Assembly: GCA_040112665.1 (NCBI GenBank)
Contig: CP157796.1
Coordinates: forward strand, 2,443,501 to 2,507,500
Direction of reading: 5' to 3'
Origin: Oceanicaulis sp.
Lineage (GTDB): Bacteria; Pseudomonadota; Alphaproteobacteria; Caulobacterales; Maricaulaceae
Length of the DNA stretch: 64,000 nucleotides
Below, piece after piece: positions 25,700 through 33,702 of the stretch. The translations under genes and the position numbers were made by a program. The notes under the pieces are model-generated. The model made no database searches, had not been told where the DNA came from, and saw only the letters and a list, made by a program, of their open reading frames with translations. Positions within the stretch are counted from its first letter, which is position 1. Every line of letters starts with the position of its first letter.

Positions 25700-27106
25700 A
25701 TGGCCGATTTCGACGTCATCGTCATCGGGGGCGGACCGGGGGGCTATGTGGCCGCGATCCGGGCCTCCCAGCTCGGCTACAAGACCGCCGTTGTCGAACG
25801 CGAACATCTGGGCGGCATCTGCCTGAACTGGGGCTGCATCCCGACCAAGGCGCTGTTGCGCACCGCCGACGTCATGGAGCTGTTCCACCGCGCGGGGGAG
25901 TTCGGCCTCAAGGCGGACAATATCGGCTTCGATCTCGACGCCGTCGTGAAGCGCTCGCGCAAGGTGGCCGGCCGGCTGAGCTCCGGCGTCGGCGGTCTGA
26001 TGAAGAAGAACAAGATCACCGTGATCGACGGCGAGGCGCGCCTTGAAAAGGGCGATCGCGCGCCGAAGGTCGTGGTGAAAACCGACTCAGAGGAAAAGCG
26101 GCTGACCGCTGATCACGTGATTCTGGCGACCGGCGCGCGGGCGCGGACGATCCCTTCCGCAGGGCTCGCGCCGGACGGAAAGCACGTCTGGACCTATAAG
26201 GAAGCGATGGTCCCCGACGTCATGCCAAAGTCGCTGCTGGTGATCGGCTCGGGTGCGATCGGCATGGAGTTCGCGAGCTTCTACGCCGCGATGGGTGCGA
26301 AAACGACCGTGGTCGAAATGGTCGACCGCATCCTTCCCGCTGAAGACGCGGAGATTTCGGCCTTCGCCGAGAAAGCCTTCAAGAAGCGCGGCCTGACGAT
26401 CCACACCTCAGCTGGCGTTCAATCCCTGAAGCCCCATGCGAAAGGCGTGACCGCCGAGGTGAAGCTCAAGAGCGGGAAGACCGAGACTCTCGAGGTCGAC
26501 AAGGTTGTGCTCGCCATCGGCATCACCGGCAATGTCGAAGGGCTCGGCCTTGAAGATCTCGGCGTGACGATCGAGCGCGGCCATGTCGTGGCAGACGGCT
26601 ATGGCCGAACCGGCGTAAACGGGCTTTACGCGATCGGCGACGTGACCGGCGCGCCCTGGCTCGCCCACAAGGCCAGCCACGAAGGCGTGATCTGCATCGA
26701 GGCGATCGCCGGGCTGAACCCCCATACGATCGACAAGACCAACATCCCTGGCTGCACCTATTGCCATCCCCAGGTCGCCAGCGTCGGCCTGACCGAGGCG
26801 AAGGCGAAAGAGGCCGGGCATGAGCTGAAGGTCGGCCGCTTCCCCTTCGTGGGCAACGGCAAGGCGATCGCGCTGGGCGAAGATCAGGGCCGGGTGAAGA
26901 CGATCTTCGATGCGAAGACCGGAGAGCTTCTGGGCGCGCACATGGTCGGCGCGGAGGTGACCGAACTCATCCAGGGCTATGCGATCGGCAAGACGCTGGA
27001 GACCACCGAAGCCGAGCTGATGCACGCCATTTTCCCGCACCCCACGCTCAGCGAGATGATGCACGAGAGCGTGCTCGACGCTTACGGGCGGGCTCTGCAC
27101 TATTAA
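25700..27106 (+). CDS. lpdA: Dihydrolipoyl dehydrogenase (E3)
   Basis: 468 residues, FAD flavoprotein that reoxidises dihydrolipoyl groups on E2. An N-terminal FAD-binding GGGPGGYVAAIRASQLG is followed by the redox-active disulfide in GGICLNWGCIPTK (about residues 37-49). The NAD-binding SGAIGMEFASFYAAMG and the second FAD motif YAIGDVTGAPWLAHKA come next, and the catalytic His-Glu pair is in HPTLSEMMHE near the C terminus. The start is fixed by AAGGAG seven bases before ATG. It faces away from the collar genes and is separated from pdhC by more than 23 kb. Paired with pdhC and lipA in this window. Confidence 0.97.
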   Translation: MADFDVIVIGGGPGGYVAAIRASQLGYKTAVVEREHLGGICLNWGCIPTKALLRTADVMELFHRAGEFGLKADNIGFDLDAVVKRSRKVAGRLSSGVGGLMKKNKITVIDGEARLEKGDRAPKVVVKTDSEEKRLTADHVILATGARARTIPSAGLAPDGKHVWTYKEAMVPDVMPKSLLVIGSGAIGMEFASFYAAMGAKTTVVEMVDRILPAEDAEISAFAEKAFKKRGLTIHTSAGVQSLKPHAKGVTAEVKLKSGKTETLEVDKVVLAIGITGNVEGLGLEDLGVTIERGHVVADGYGRTGVNGLYAIGDVTGAPWLAHKASHEGVICIEAIAGLNPHTIDKTNIPGCTYCHPQVASVGLTEAKAKEAGHELKVGRFPFVGNGKAIALGEDQGRVKTIFDAKTGELLGAHMVGAEVTELIQGYAIGKTLETTEAELMHAIFPHPTLSEMMHESVLDAYGRALHY

Positions 27107-27206
27107 GAAAATTTCATGGGGCGGGCGCATCCGGGAAAGGTGCGCCGTGCATCTGATCGGACGAAAGCCGGGCGGACAGACCCGGTTGGTCGATCAGGAG
27201 ACGCAT

Positions 27207-27878
27207 ATGAAACACCTCGCCATCGCCGCCGCCGTGTCGGTCTTCGCGGCCGGCTGCGTACAGGCCCAGTCGGTCGAGCGCACCACGTTCGACGGCATCG
27301 TCGGCACGCATAATCTGGACACGGACGGCGACGTCGAGATGAACGGCGTGGCCGTGACCCTGAGGGGCCGCGTCGGCGGAAACGTCGAAATGAACGGCGC
27401 CTCGGTCGACATGCGCGCCGATGTCGCCGGCGACGTGGAAGCGAACGGCGGCAGCGCCGAGCTGAACGGCGAGATCGGCGGTCGCACCGAGGTGAACGCC
27501 GGCTCGGCCCGGCTGATGGGATCCTACGCAGGTCCGGTCGAGGTGGCCGCCGGAGCGGCGGAGCTGCGCGGCGCGTTCGCGAACGCGCTTGAAATCGACG
27601 CCGGCCGCATCAATTTTCGCGGCGAGGCGAACGGTCCGATCCGCTTCCACGGGCAGGGCGAGCGGCATGGCTGGCGCGACCGGGGCGACGATTCGGAGAT
27701 TCGCATCCGCGGTGCGCTGAACGCCGGCGGCCGGATCTGCGCACACGAGGTCCGGTTCGAGTCGGGCGCGGTGATCGGCGGTCCGCTGGAGGTCGTCGCT
27801 GATTCCCCGCCCGAATTCGCGGTCGGCGTCGATCAGAGCCGGATAACCTTCGTCCAGCGCGACGGACGCTGCGACTGA
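27207..27878 (+). CDS. Secreted repeat protein with bactofilin-like short beta repeats
   Basis: 223 residues. The start is MKHLAIAAAVSVF with a signal ending near AAGC-VQAQ. The Cys could make this a lipoprotein, although the Q-A-Q site fits ordinary cleavage as well. The body consists of regular short repeats in which GDVE-NG and GR(V/T)-N-GS units recur about every 17 residues, as in right-handed beta-helix or polymer-forming (bactofilin-like) proteins. No catalytic motif is seen. It lies between lpdA and a related two-gene unit at 28076-29589, and a strong terminator follows it. A role in envelope adhesion or scaffolding is inference. Confidence 0.75.
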   Translation: MKHLAIAAAVSVFAAGCVQAQSVERTTFDGIVGTHNLDTDGDVEMNGVAVTLRGRVGGNVEMNGASVDMRADVAGDVEANGGSAELNGEIGGRTEVNAGSARLMGSYAGPVEVAAGAAELRGAFANALEIDAGRINFRGEANGPIRFHGQGERHGWRDRGDDSEIRIRGALNAGGRICAHEVRFESGAVIGGPLEVVADSPPEFAVGVDQSRITFVQRDGRCD

Positions 27879-27914
27879 CGCCCGGCGCTTCGGCGCCTGC
27901 ATTCCTCCCGCGAA

Positions 27915-27946
27915 GGCCCGCGCCGAACCCTCGGCGCGGGCCTTTT
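27915..27946 (+). terminator. Rho-independent terminator after the repeat protein gene
   Basis: Stem GGCCCGCGCCGA / TCGGCGCGGGCC (27915-27926 and 27931-27942, 12 bp, loop of four) followed by TTTT. It ends the transcript of the 27207 gene. Confidence 0.9.
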
Positions 27947-28007
27947 CGCGTTACGCGGTCGTCTCCCGGCGGAAAATTTATCGTTATTCGAAAAAAAAGC
28001 GCTTCCT

Positions 28008-28041
28008 TATCGAGTTTCGATATGATATCGAGTTTCGATAT
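28008..28041. promoter_or_regulatory. Twin palindromic operator candidates TATCGA-GTT-TCGATA
   Basis: Two perfect palindromes, TATCGA-GTT-TCGATA (28008-28022) and ATATCGA-GTT-TCGATAT (28025-28041), have identical cores and lie 18 bp centre to centre, less than two helical turns. They precede the small lipoprotein gene by 35-68 bp. The symmetry points to a dimeric repressor or activator. No candidate regulator gene is adjacent. Confidence 0.7.
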
Positions 28042-28075
28042 GGTTGGTCGTATAACGATAAAGGGGAAAGACCCG

Positions 28076-28324
28076 ATGAGACGACTCCTCCTCATGACCG
28101 CCGCGGCGAGCGTGATCGCGCTCACCGCGTGCATGGAGGTCGAGCTTGGAAGCTCGGCGCACGCTGACGAGACGAGCGAACGCGTCAGACTGATCGCAGC
28201 GGAGGACGCCTCCGACTGCCTCGAGGCCGAGCCTGCGGTGCAAACCGCCGAGCGCTCCGCCGACGACATCACAGAAACCCGCGGACGCGACGCGCGCCGC
28301 TGCGAAACCGCATTGGAGGGCTGA
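28076..28324 (+). CDS. Small lipoprotein
   Basis: 82 residues. A lipoprotein signal (MRRLLLMTAAASVIALTAC, acylated Cys19) is followed by a short acidic mature part of about 60 residues with two further cysteines. AAGGGG lies about nine bases before the ATG. No known domain. It is separated by two bases from the polymer-forming-type membrane protein gene, so the two are one operon behind the twin palindromes. A small accessory lipoprotein to that envelope protein is plausible, but unproven. Confidence 0.7.
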   Translation: MRRLLLMTAAASVIALTACMEVELGSSAHADETSERVRLIAAEDASDCLEAEPAVQTAERSADDITETRGRDARRCETALEG

Positions 28325-28326
28325 TC

Positions 28327-29589
28327 ATGATCAGGGCTCTTGAAAAACTCTTTCTCGCCGGCGCGCTTGCAGCCGGCGTGCTCAGCGGCGCCCCGGCGCT
28401 CGCCCAGCAGTATATCGGCGGCGATCTCAGCCTGACGCTAGACGAGAGCGACGATGTGCGGATTCTCGCCGCAGACGTGACCGCGACCGGCACGGTGCTG
28501 GGCGGGGTCTCGATCCTGGCCGCCGACGTGTCGCTCGACGCCGATATCGCCGGCGACGTGGAGATCGCGGCCGCCGACGTGAGCGTCGACGGGCGGGTCG
28601 GCGGGGACGTTTCCCTGGCCGCCGCCGACATCACCCTGGATGCGGACGTGGCCGGCGACGCGGAGATCGCCGGCGCCGATGTCGGCGTGAGCGGTGTGAT
28701 CGGCGGCGAGGCCGAGATCGCCGGCGCGTTCGTCCTCATCGGCGATGACGCCGCGATCGAGGGCGAGGCCTCCATCGCCGCCCGTGAGGTCCATGTGCGC
28801 GGCCGGCTGGCGCAGGGCGGAGAGATCCGTGGCCGCGAGGTGTATCTCGAAGGCGTGATCGAAGGCCCGGTCGAGATCCGGGGCCGCGAGGTCTGGATCG
28901 AGGAGAGCGCCGTCATCTCCGGTCCGATCACCGTGCGCTCGCCCCGGGCGCCCGAAGTCGCGCCCGGCGCGCAGGTCGGTGAGCTGACCCATATCGAGGA
29001 AGCGTTCGACGAACGCTCGCTCGACCGCGATTTCAGCTTTGATATCGGGGGCTGGCCGGCGATGGGCGTGCTCGGCGGCGTCTTCGCCGCCAGCGCCTTC
29101 GTGCTGGGCATGCTGGTGAGCCTGCTCGCACCGGAATCGACCGGCCGGATCGCGGCCTGCTTCCGCGCCCGTCCCTGGGTCTCGGGCTTCCTCGGGCTGG
29201 TTGTGCTCGCCACGCTGCCTGTGATCGTGCTGACCCTGATCACGCTTCTGGCGGTGACGGTTATCGGCATTCCGCTCGCCGTGCTGCTGGTGCTGGCTCT
29301 GCCGATCGTCTTCTTCCTCGCCTTCGCGTTCGGCGGGATCGTCATCGGCGATCTGGCGCTGAACCGCTCCGGCGACCGGGCCGGGCTGGGCCTGCGAGTG
29401 ATCTCACTGCTGGTCGCGCTCGTGGCGATCGTCGCGCTGTCGGCGGTCCCGATCCTGGGCTTCTTCATCCTGCCCGCCGTGCTCTGCATCGGTCTGGGCG
29501 CATGGACGCTGGCGATCTTCCAGCGGCAGAACCGCAACGGCGGCGGCGACAGCGCGCCGGCGGCGGCTGCCGAACCCGACGCGGTCTGA
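28327..29589 (+). CDS. Polymer-forming-type repeat protein with C-terminal membrane domain
   Basis: 420 residues. A Sec signal (1-26, APALAQQ) precedes about 170 residues of short beta repeats recurring every 17 residues or so (ILAADVSLDADIAGDVEIAAADV type). A linker follows, then four or more hydrophobic helices (about 240-262, 284-312, 318-340 and 352-385) and a short tail. This is the layout of the bactofilin-like polymer-forming membrane proteins seen in many bacteria. The repeats would sit in the periplasm. It resembles the neighbour at 27207 in its repeat core. A strong terminator follows. Confidence 0.85.
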   Translation: MIRALEKLFLAGALAAGVLSGAPALAQQYIGGDLSLTLDESDDVRILAADVTATGTVLGGVSILAADVSLDADIAGDVEIAAADVSVDGRVGGDVSLAAADITLDADVAGDAEIAGADVGVSGVIGGEAEIAGAFVLIGDDAAIEGEASIAAREVHVRGRLAQGGEIRGREVYLEGVIEGPVEIRGREVWIEESAVISGPITVRSPRAPEVAPGAQVGELTHIEEAFDERSLDRDFSFDIGGWPAMGVLGGVFAASAFVLGMLVSLLAPESTGRIAACFRARPWVSGFLGLVVLATLPVIVLTLITLLAVTVIGIPLAVLLVLALPIVFFLAFAFGGIVIGDLALNRSGDRAGLGLRVISLLVALVAIVALSAVPILGFFILPAVLCIGLGAWTLAIFQRQNRNGGGDSAPAAAAEPDAV

Positions 29590-29615
29590 GTTAGGACCCG
29601 TTCCCTCCGAACCTG

Positions 29616-29647
29616 GCCCGGCGGCTTTCGAGCCGCCGGGCTTTTTC
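29616..29647 (+). terminator. Rho-independent terminator
   Basis: Stem CCCGGCGGCT / AGCCGCCGGG with TTCG loop (29617-29640) followed by CTTTTT. It separates the polymer-forming unit from lipA. Confidence 0.92.
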
Positions 29648-29711
29648 GTGCAAGCCCGCCATGCGCAGCAGCGGCTTGAAGCGGAGGGCGCATAGGTCCA
29701 TGTTCCGCGCC

Positions 29712-30680
29712 ATGACGACGCTCATCGACGCCAAATCCGCGCGCGCCGCGCGCCACCCTGAAAAGCAGAAGCGCCCCGACACGCCCGTCCAGCGCAAGCC
29801 GGACTGGATTCGCGTCAAGGCGCCTGCAGGCGGCGTGTTCGCCGAGACCCGCAAAACGGTGAAGGAGAACAATCTCGTCACCGTGTGCGAGGAGGCCGGC
29901 TGCCCCAATATCGGCGAGTGCTGGGCGGAAAAGCACGCCACTTTCATGATCATGGGCGACACGTGCACCCGCGCGTGCAGCTTCTGCAATGTGAAGACCG
30001 GCCTGCCCAACGCGCTCGACGCCGACGAGCCGCGCCGCGTCGCCGAAGCGACCAAGACGATGGGCCTCAAGCACGTCGTGATCACCTCGGTGGACCGCGA
30101 CGATCTCGCCGACGGCGGGGCCGAGCACTTCGCCCAGGTGATCCGCGCGATTCGCGAGACCAGCCCCGGCACGACCATCGAGATCCTGACCCCGGACTTT
30201 CTGAGGAAGCCCGGCGCGGCGGAAGTCGTGATCGACGCCAGGCCGGACGTGTTCAACCACAATCTCGAGACCGTGCCGCGGCTCTATCTCTCCATCCGGC
30301 CCGGCGCGCGCTATTACCATTCGCTGCGCCTTTTGGAGCGGGTGAAGGAGCGTGACCCCTCCCAGTTCACCAAGTCCGGCATCATGGTGGGCCTGGGTGA
30401 AACCAAGGAAGAGGTGATGCAGGTGATGGACGACATGCGGTCCGCCGGCATCGATTTTCTGACCATCGGCCAGTACCTGCAGCCGACCCGCAAGCATGCC
30501 GCGGTCGACCGTTACGTCCATCCCGACGAGTTCAAGGGCTATGAGACCATCGCTCGCGCCAAGGGCTTCCTGATGGTCTCGGCCACTCCGCTCACCCGGT
30601 CGAGCTATCACGCCGGGGACGATTTCAAGCGCCTGCGCGAGGCCCGCGAGGCGGCGCTCAAGGCCGGACGCGCCGTCTAG
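29712..30680 (+). CDS. lipA: Lipoyl synthase
   Basis: 322 residues, radical-SAM enzyme inserting two sulfurs into octanoyl groups on E2 and related proteins. The auxiliary cluster motif [12 protein letters not shown] (about 59-70) and the radical-SAM motif CTRACSFC (about 84-91) are intact, as are GLGETKEEV and the C-terminal RSSYHA that holds the cluster serine. The first ATG with family-like N terminus ([10 protein letters not shown]) is used, and an ATG four codons upstream is possible. It lies eight bases before the COQ10-like gene, a conserved alphaproteobacterial pairing. Confidence 0.97.
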   Translation: MTTLIDAKSARAARHPEKQKRPDTPVQRKPDWIRVKAPAGGVFAETRKTVKENNLVTVCEEAGCPNIGECWAEKHATFMIMGDTCTRACSFCNVKTGLPNALDADEPRRVAEATKTMGLKHVVITSVDRDDLADGGAEHFAQVIRAIRETSPGTTIEILTPDFLRKPGAAEVVIDARPDVFNHNLETVPRLYLSIRPGARYYHSLRLLERVKERDPSQFTKSGIMVGLGETKEEVMQVMDDMRSAGIDFLTIGQYLQPTRKHAAVDRYVHPDEFKGYETIARAKGFLMVSATPLTRSSYHAGDDFKRLREAREAALKAGRAV

Positions 30681-30688
30681 GCTTTCTG

Positions 30689-31201
30689 ATGAGCGCCGAG
30701 CACGTCGAACGCCTGAGGCTGCGTCATCGTCCCGACGATCTCTTCGATCTCGTCTCGGACGTGCGCAGCTATCCGCGTTTCATCAATCTCATCAGCGCGA
30801 TGCGCGTGACCCGCGAGCATGTCGAGAACGGCTCGGGCGAGCTCGACGCCGAGGCCCGGGTGCGCTTTCGTTTCGTGCGCGAACGCTTCTCCACGCGCGT
30901 GTACCTGAACAGGCCCGAGCGGCTGATCGACGTCGACTATCTCGCCGGCCCGTTCCACGACCTCGCCAATCAGTGGCGCTTCCATGAGCTGTCTGACGGC
31001 TCGACGCTGATCGATTTCTGGATTCGCTACAGCTTCAAGAACCCGATCCTGCAGGTCCTGGTGGACACCAACCGGGGCAGGGCGGTGCGCTTCCTCATCG
31101 AGTCCTTCCGCCAGGAAGCCGAGCGCCGCTACGAGACGGTGGGCGCCAGCGAGCTGGACTGGAGCGGCGAGGCGGGCGCGTTCACGGCTGCGGGGCGGTA
31201 G
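30689..31201 (+). CDS. COQ10/RatA-type START-domain protein
   Basis: 170 residues of the polyketide-cyclase/START fold. The N-terminal motif DLFDLVSDVRSYPRF (about residues 17-31) and the VDYLAGPFHDLANQWRF segment (about 87-103) are typical of COQ10 homologues. These bind ubiquinone or its precursors and support respiration. The same family is annotated as RatA toxin in enterics. Location after lipA favours the ubiquinone-binding role in alphaproteobacteria. The end lies 28 bp from a palindromic repeat. Confidence 0.85.
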   Translation: MSAEHVERLRLRHRPDDLFDLVSDVRSYPRFINLISAMRVTREHVENGSGELDAEARVRFRFVRERFSTRVYLNRPERLIDVDYLAGPFHDLANQWRFHELSDGSTLIDFWIRYSFKNPILQVLVDTNRGRAVRFLIESFRQEAERRYETVGASELDWSGEAGAFTAAGR

Positions 31202-31228
31202 GCGATCGAGTCTTCGCGCGACCTCCTG

Positions 31229-31315
31229 ATCGTCATTCCCGCGTAAGCGGGAACCCAGTCCGGCCTCGCCGCTGCCCCACGGCCCCTGGGTCCCCGCATG
31301 CGCGGGGATGACGAT
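31229..31315. repeat. Intergenic inverted repeat with 30-bp arms (MITE-like)
   Basis: Arms 31229-31258 and 31286-31315 are near-perfect reverse complements, each containing an internal hairpin (TTCCCGC-GTAA-GCGGGAA; TCCCCGCATGCGCGGGGA). The CGTCATTCCCGC...GCGGGAA type is a widespread proteobacterial repeat. It sits between the convergent COQ10-like and phaC genes and may also act as a bidirectional transcript end. Confidence 0.88.
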
Positions 31316-31331
31316 AAGGGACGGCCCCAGC

Positions 31332-33242
31332 CTAACTCCGCACCTTCACATATTCGCCCGGCGCCGGGCAGACCGGCTTGAGCTTGCCGCCGCCCGGTTC
31401 ACGGGCGGGGACCATGTCGGACTCCATCGCATAGAGCCACGTTTTCCAGTGCTCCCACCAGCTGCCCGGATGCTCGGTCGCGCCTTCAAGCCAGGCTTCG
31501 CGGGTGTCGGGCAGGGCCTCATTGACCCAGTGCTGGTACTTGTTCGCGCCGGGGTGGTTGACCACGCCGGCGATATGGCCAGAGCCAGCCATCATGTACT
31601 GCACCGGACCGCCGAAGAGCTTGGCCGAGCGATAGACGCTTTCAGCCGGGGCGATGTGGTCTTCCTTGCTGGCCTGCATGAAGATCGGGATTTTCACCTT
31701 TGACAGGTCGAGCGTGTGCCCGCCGAGCTCCAGCCGGCCCTTCGACAGCTGGTTCTTCCGGTAGAAGGTGTCCAGATAATACAGGTGCAGCCGCTTGGGC
31801 ATGCGGGTCTGGTCGGCGTTCCAGTACAGAAGGTCGAAGGCCTGCGGCTGGCGGCCGAGCAGGTAGTTGTTGATCACGAACGACCAGACCAGATCGTTCG
31901 AGCGCAGCATGTTGAACGTGTCCGCCATCGTCCGGCCGTCCAGCACCCCGCCCTGGGCGTCCATCAGCCGTTCGATCTCGCGGAACCATTCCTCGTCGAT
32001 GAAGACCAGAAGCTCGCCGGCCTTCTCGAAATCGAGCTGGGCGGCGAAGAAGGTCGCAGACGCGATGCGGTCGTCGTCTTCCGCCGCCATCAGGGCGAGC
32101 GCGCTGCCCAGCATGGTCCCGCCGATGCAATAGCCCACCGTGTCGACCTGGCGTTCGCCGGTGGCTTCCTCGACCTTGTCCAGCGCGGTGAACAGGCCCT
32201 TGCGGATATAGTCCTCGAAGGTCGCGTCCTTGAGCTTGGGATCGGGATTGATCCAGCTGATCAGGAAGACGGTGAAGCCCTGCTCGACCAGCCAGGCGAT
32301 CATCGAGGACTGCGGGCGCATGTCGAGAATGTAGAACTTGTTGATCCAGGGCGGCGCGATGAGGAGCGGGCGCTTTCTGACCTGCTCGGTCGCAGGCGCG
32401 TACTGGATCAGCTCCATCACTTCGTTGCGCCAGATCACCTGGCCGGGCGTGGCGGCGAGATCCTTGCCGACCTCGAAGCCTTCCATGTCGGTCTGGCTGA
32501 GGGCGAGCCGGCCCCGGCCGCGCTCGAGATCGTTCATCAGATGCATCAGCCCGCGGGTGAGATTCTCGCCGCGGGTCCTGAACGTCTCTTCGAGCACATC
32601 CGGGTTCGTCATCGCGAAATTGGTCGGCGCCATGGCGTCGATCATCTGACGGGTGACGAACTCCACCTTCCGCCGCGTCGCCTCGTCGAGCCCTTTCGCG
32701 CCGGCGATCAGACCGAGCAGGAAGCGCTGATTGAGCAGGTAGGACTGCTTCATCGCGTCGAACATCGGGTGTTCCGACCACGCCTTCGACCGCCAGCGCT
32801 TGTCGCCTTTTTCCGGTTCAATGGCGGGCGCGCTCTCTTCGCCGGAGAGGACTTTCTTGGTCGCGCCCGACCACAGATCGAGATAGCCGCGATAAAGGTC
32901 GGACTGGGCTTTGAGCAGCAATTCGGGATCAGAGAGAATGTTTTCCCAGGCCTGGAGTAGCTCCGGCGCGGCGTGCAGGGGATCGGCCTGCGGCGCGAGC
33001 GAGGTGTCGCCCTCCAGCGAACGGCGCATCACGTCGCTCATCAGCTTCTGCGATTTCAGCGCCGACTGCATGATCGTCCGCGAGGTCTCCTCCAGCCGGT
33101 CGAGGTCCTCCTGGCTCAGCGGGCTTAGCGCGGTCAGATCCGCCGCCGTGAACGCCTCCGGCTTCGGGGGTGTTTCGTGTTTCGGCGCAGAGGCTTCGGC
33201 CGGCCTTTCAGAGCCCGATCGGGTGGATTTACGCTCGGCCAT
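31332..33242 (-). CDS. phaC: Class I poly(3-hydroxyalkanoate) synthase
   Basis: 636 residues. The N-terminal part (about 1-100) is charged and low in conservation, then the PhaC N-domain and an alpha/beta-hydrolase catalytic domain. The lipase-like box is GYCIGGTMLG (nucleophilic Cys), with the catalytic Asp in KEDHIAPAESVY and the catalytic His in GSGHIAGVVNHPG. The enzyme polymerises hydroxyacyl-CoA into granules for carbon storage. The start ATG follows a GGGAG ribosome binding site. No phasin, phaA/B or depolymerase gene is in the window. The length fits a class I single-subunit synthase. Confidence 0.96.
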   Translation of the reverse strand: MAERKSTRSGSERPAEASAPKHETPPKPEAFTAADLTALSPLSQEDLDRLEETSRTIMQSALKSQKLMSDVMRRSLEGDTSLAPQADPLHAAPELLQAWENILSDPELLLKAQSDLYRGYLDLWSGATKKVLSGEESAPAIEPEKGDKRWRSKAWSEHPMFDAMKQSYLLNQRFLLGLIAGAKGLDEATRRKVEFVTRQMIDAMAPTNFAMTNPDVLEETFRTRGENLTRGLMHLMNDLERGRGRLALSQTDMEGFEVGKDLAATPGQVIWRNEVMELIQYAPATEQVRKRPLLIAPPWINKFYILDMRPQSSMIAWLVEQGFTVFLISWINPDPKLKDATFEDYIRKGLFTALDKVEEATGERQVDTVGYCIGGTMLGSALALMAAEDDDRIASATFFAAQLDFEKAGELLVFIDEEWFREIERLMDAQGGVLDGRTMADTFNMLRSNDLVWSFVINNYLLGRQPQAFDLLYWNADQTRMPKRLHLYYLDTFYRKNQLSKGRLELGGHTLDLSKVKIPIFMQASKEDHIAPAESVYRSAKLFGGPVQYMMAGSGHIAGVVNHPGANKYQHWVNEALPDTREAWLEGATEHPGSWWEHWKTWLYAMESDMVPAREPGGGKLKPVCPAPGEYVKVRS

Positions 33243-33330
33243 GAGGGCGACTCCCGGCAAAGGGTGACAGCTACGACATGAACCGTATAGAAAGCGATGA
33301 CCGCGTCCAACGGTCAGGAGCGCCGGTGTG

Positions 33331-33639
33331 ATGAAAACTCTGCTTCCCGCTGTCTTTGCAGGCCTCGTGCTGGCCGGTTGCGTGCTCGCTCCCGATCCCG
33401 CGCCCGCGAGCTGGACCGATGCGCGCCTGGCCGAAACTCCGCCCGGCGCCGCACCCGCTTTCGTCGAGCGCGCCGTCGTCAGCGGCGAGGAGCGCCTGGA
33501 CATCGCCGAAGCTGCGAACGCCGCAGAGACGGCCCGCCTGCGCGTCCGGACCTTCGGCGAAGCGCTTCGTGCGCCGACCCGCGACACCGCCGAATTCGTC
33601 GTGCAGGCGCGCGCCCGCGCCCTGCCGCCCCCGCAATAG
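33331..33639 (+). CDS. Small lipoprotein of unknown function
   Basis: 102 residues from ATG (GTG three bases earlier is equally possible; AGGAG precedes both). The lipobox is LVLAGC (acylated Cys17), then a Pro/Ala-rich linker and an Ala/Glu/Arg-rich helical region. No domain recognised. It lies between phaC (divergent) and glpX (63 bp downstream) and has its own upstream region of about 90 bp. Confidence 0.65.
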   Translation: MKTLLPAVFAGLVLAGCVLAPDPAPASWTDARLAETPPGAAPAFVERAVVSGEERLDIAEAANAAETARLRVRTFGEALRAPTRDTAEFVVQARARALPPPQ

Positions 33640-33702
33640 ACCCGTTTTTTCCTGATTACCGCCCGGCGGCGCGCCCGCCGGCTCGTCTTCAAAGGACAGA
33701 CC

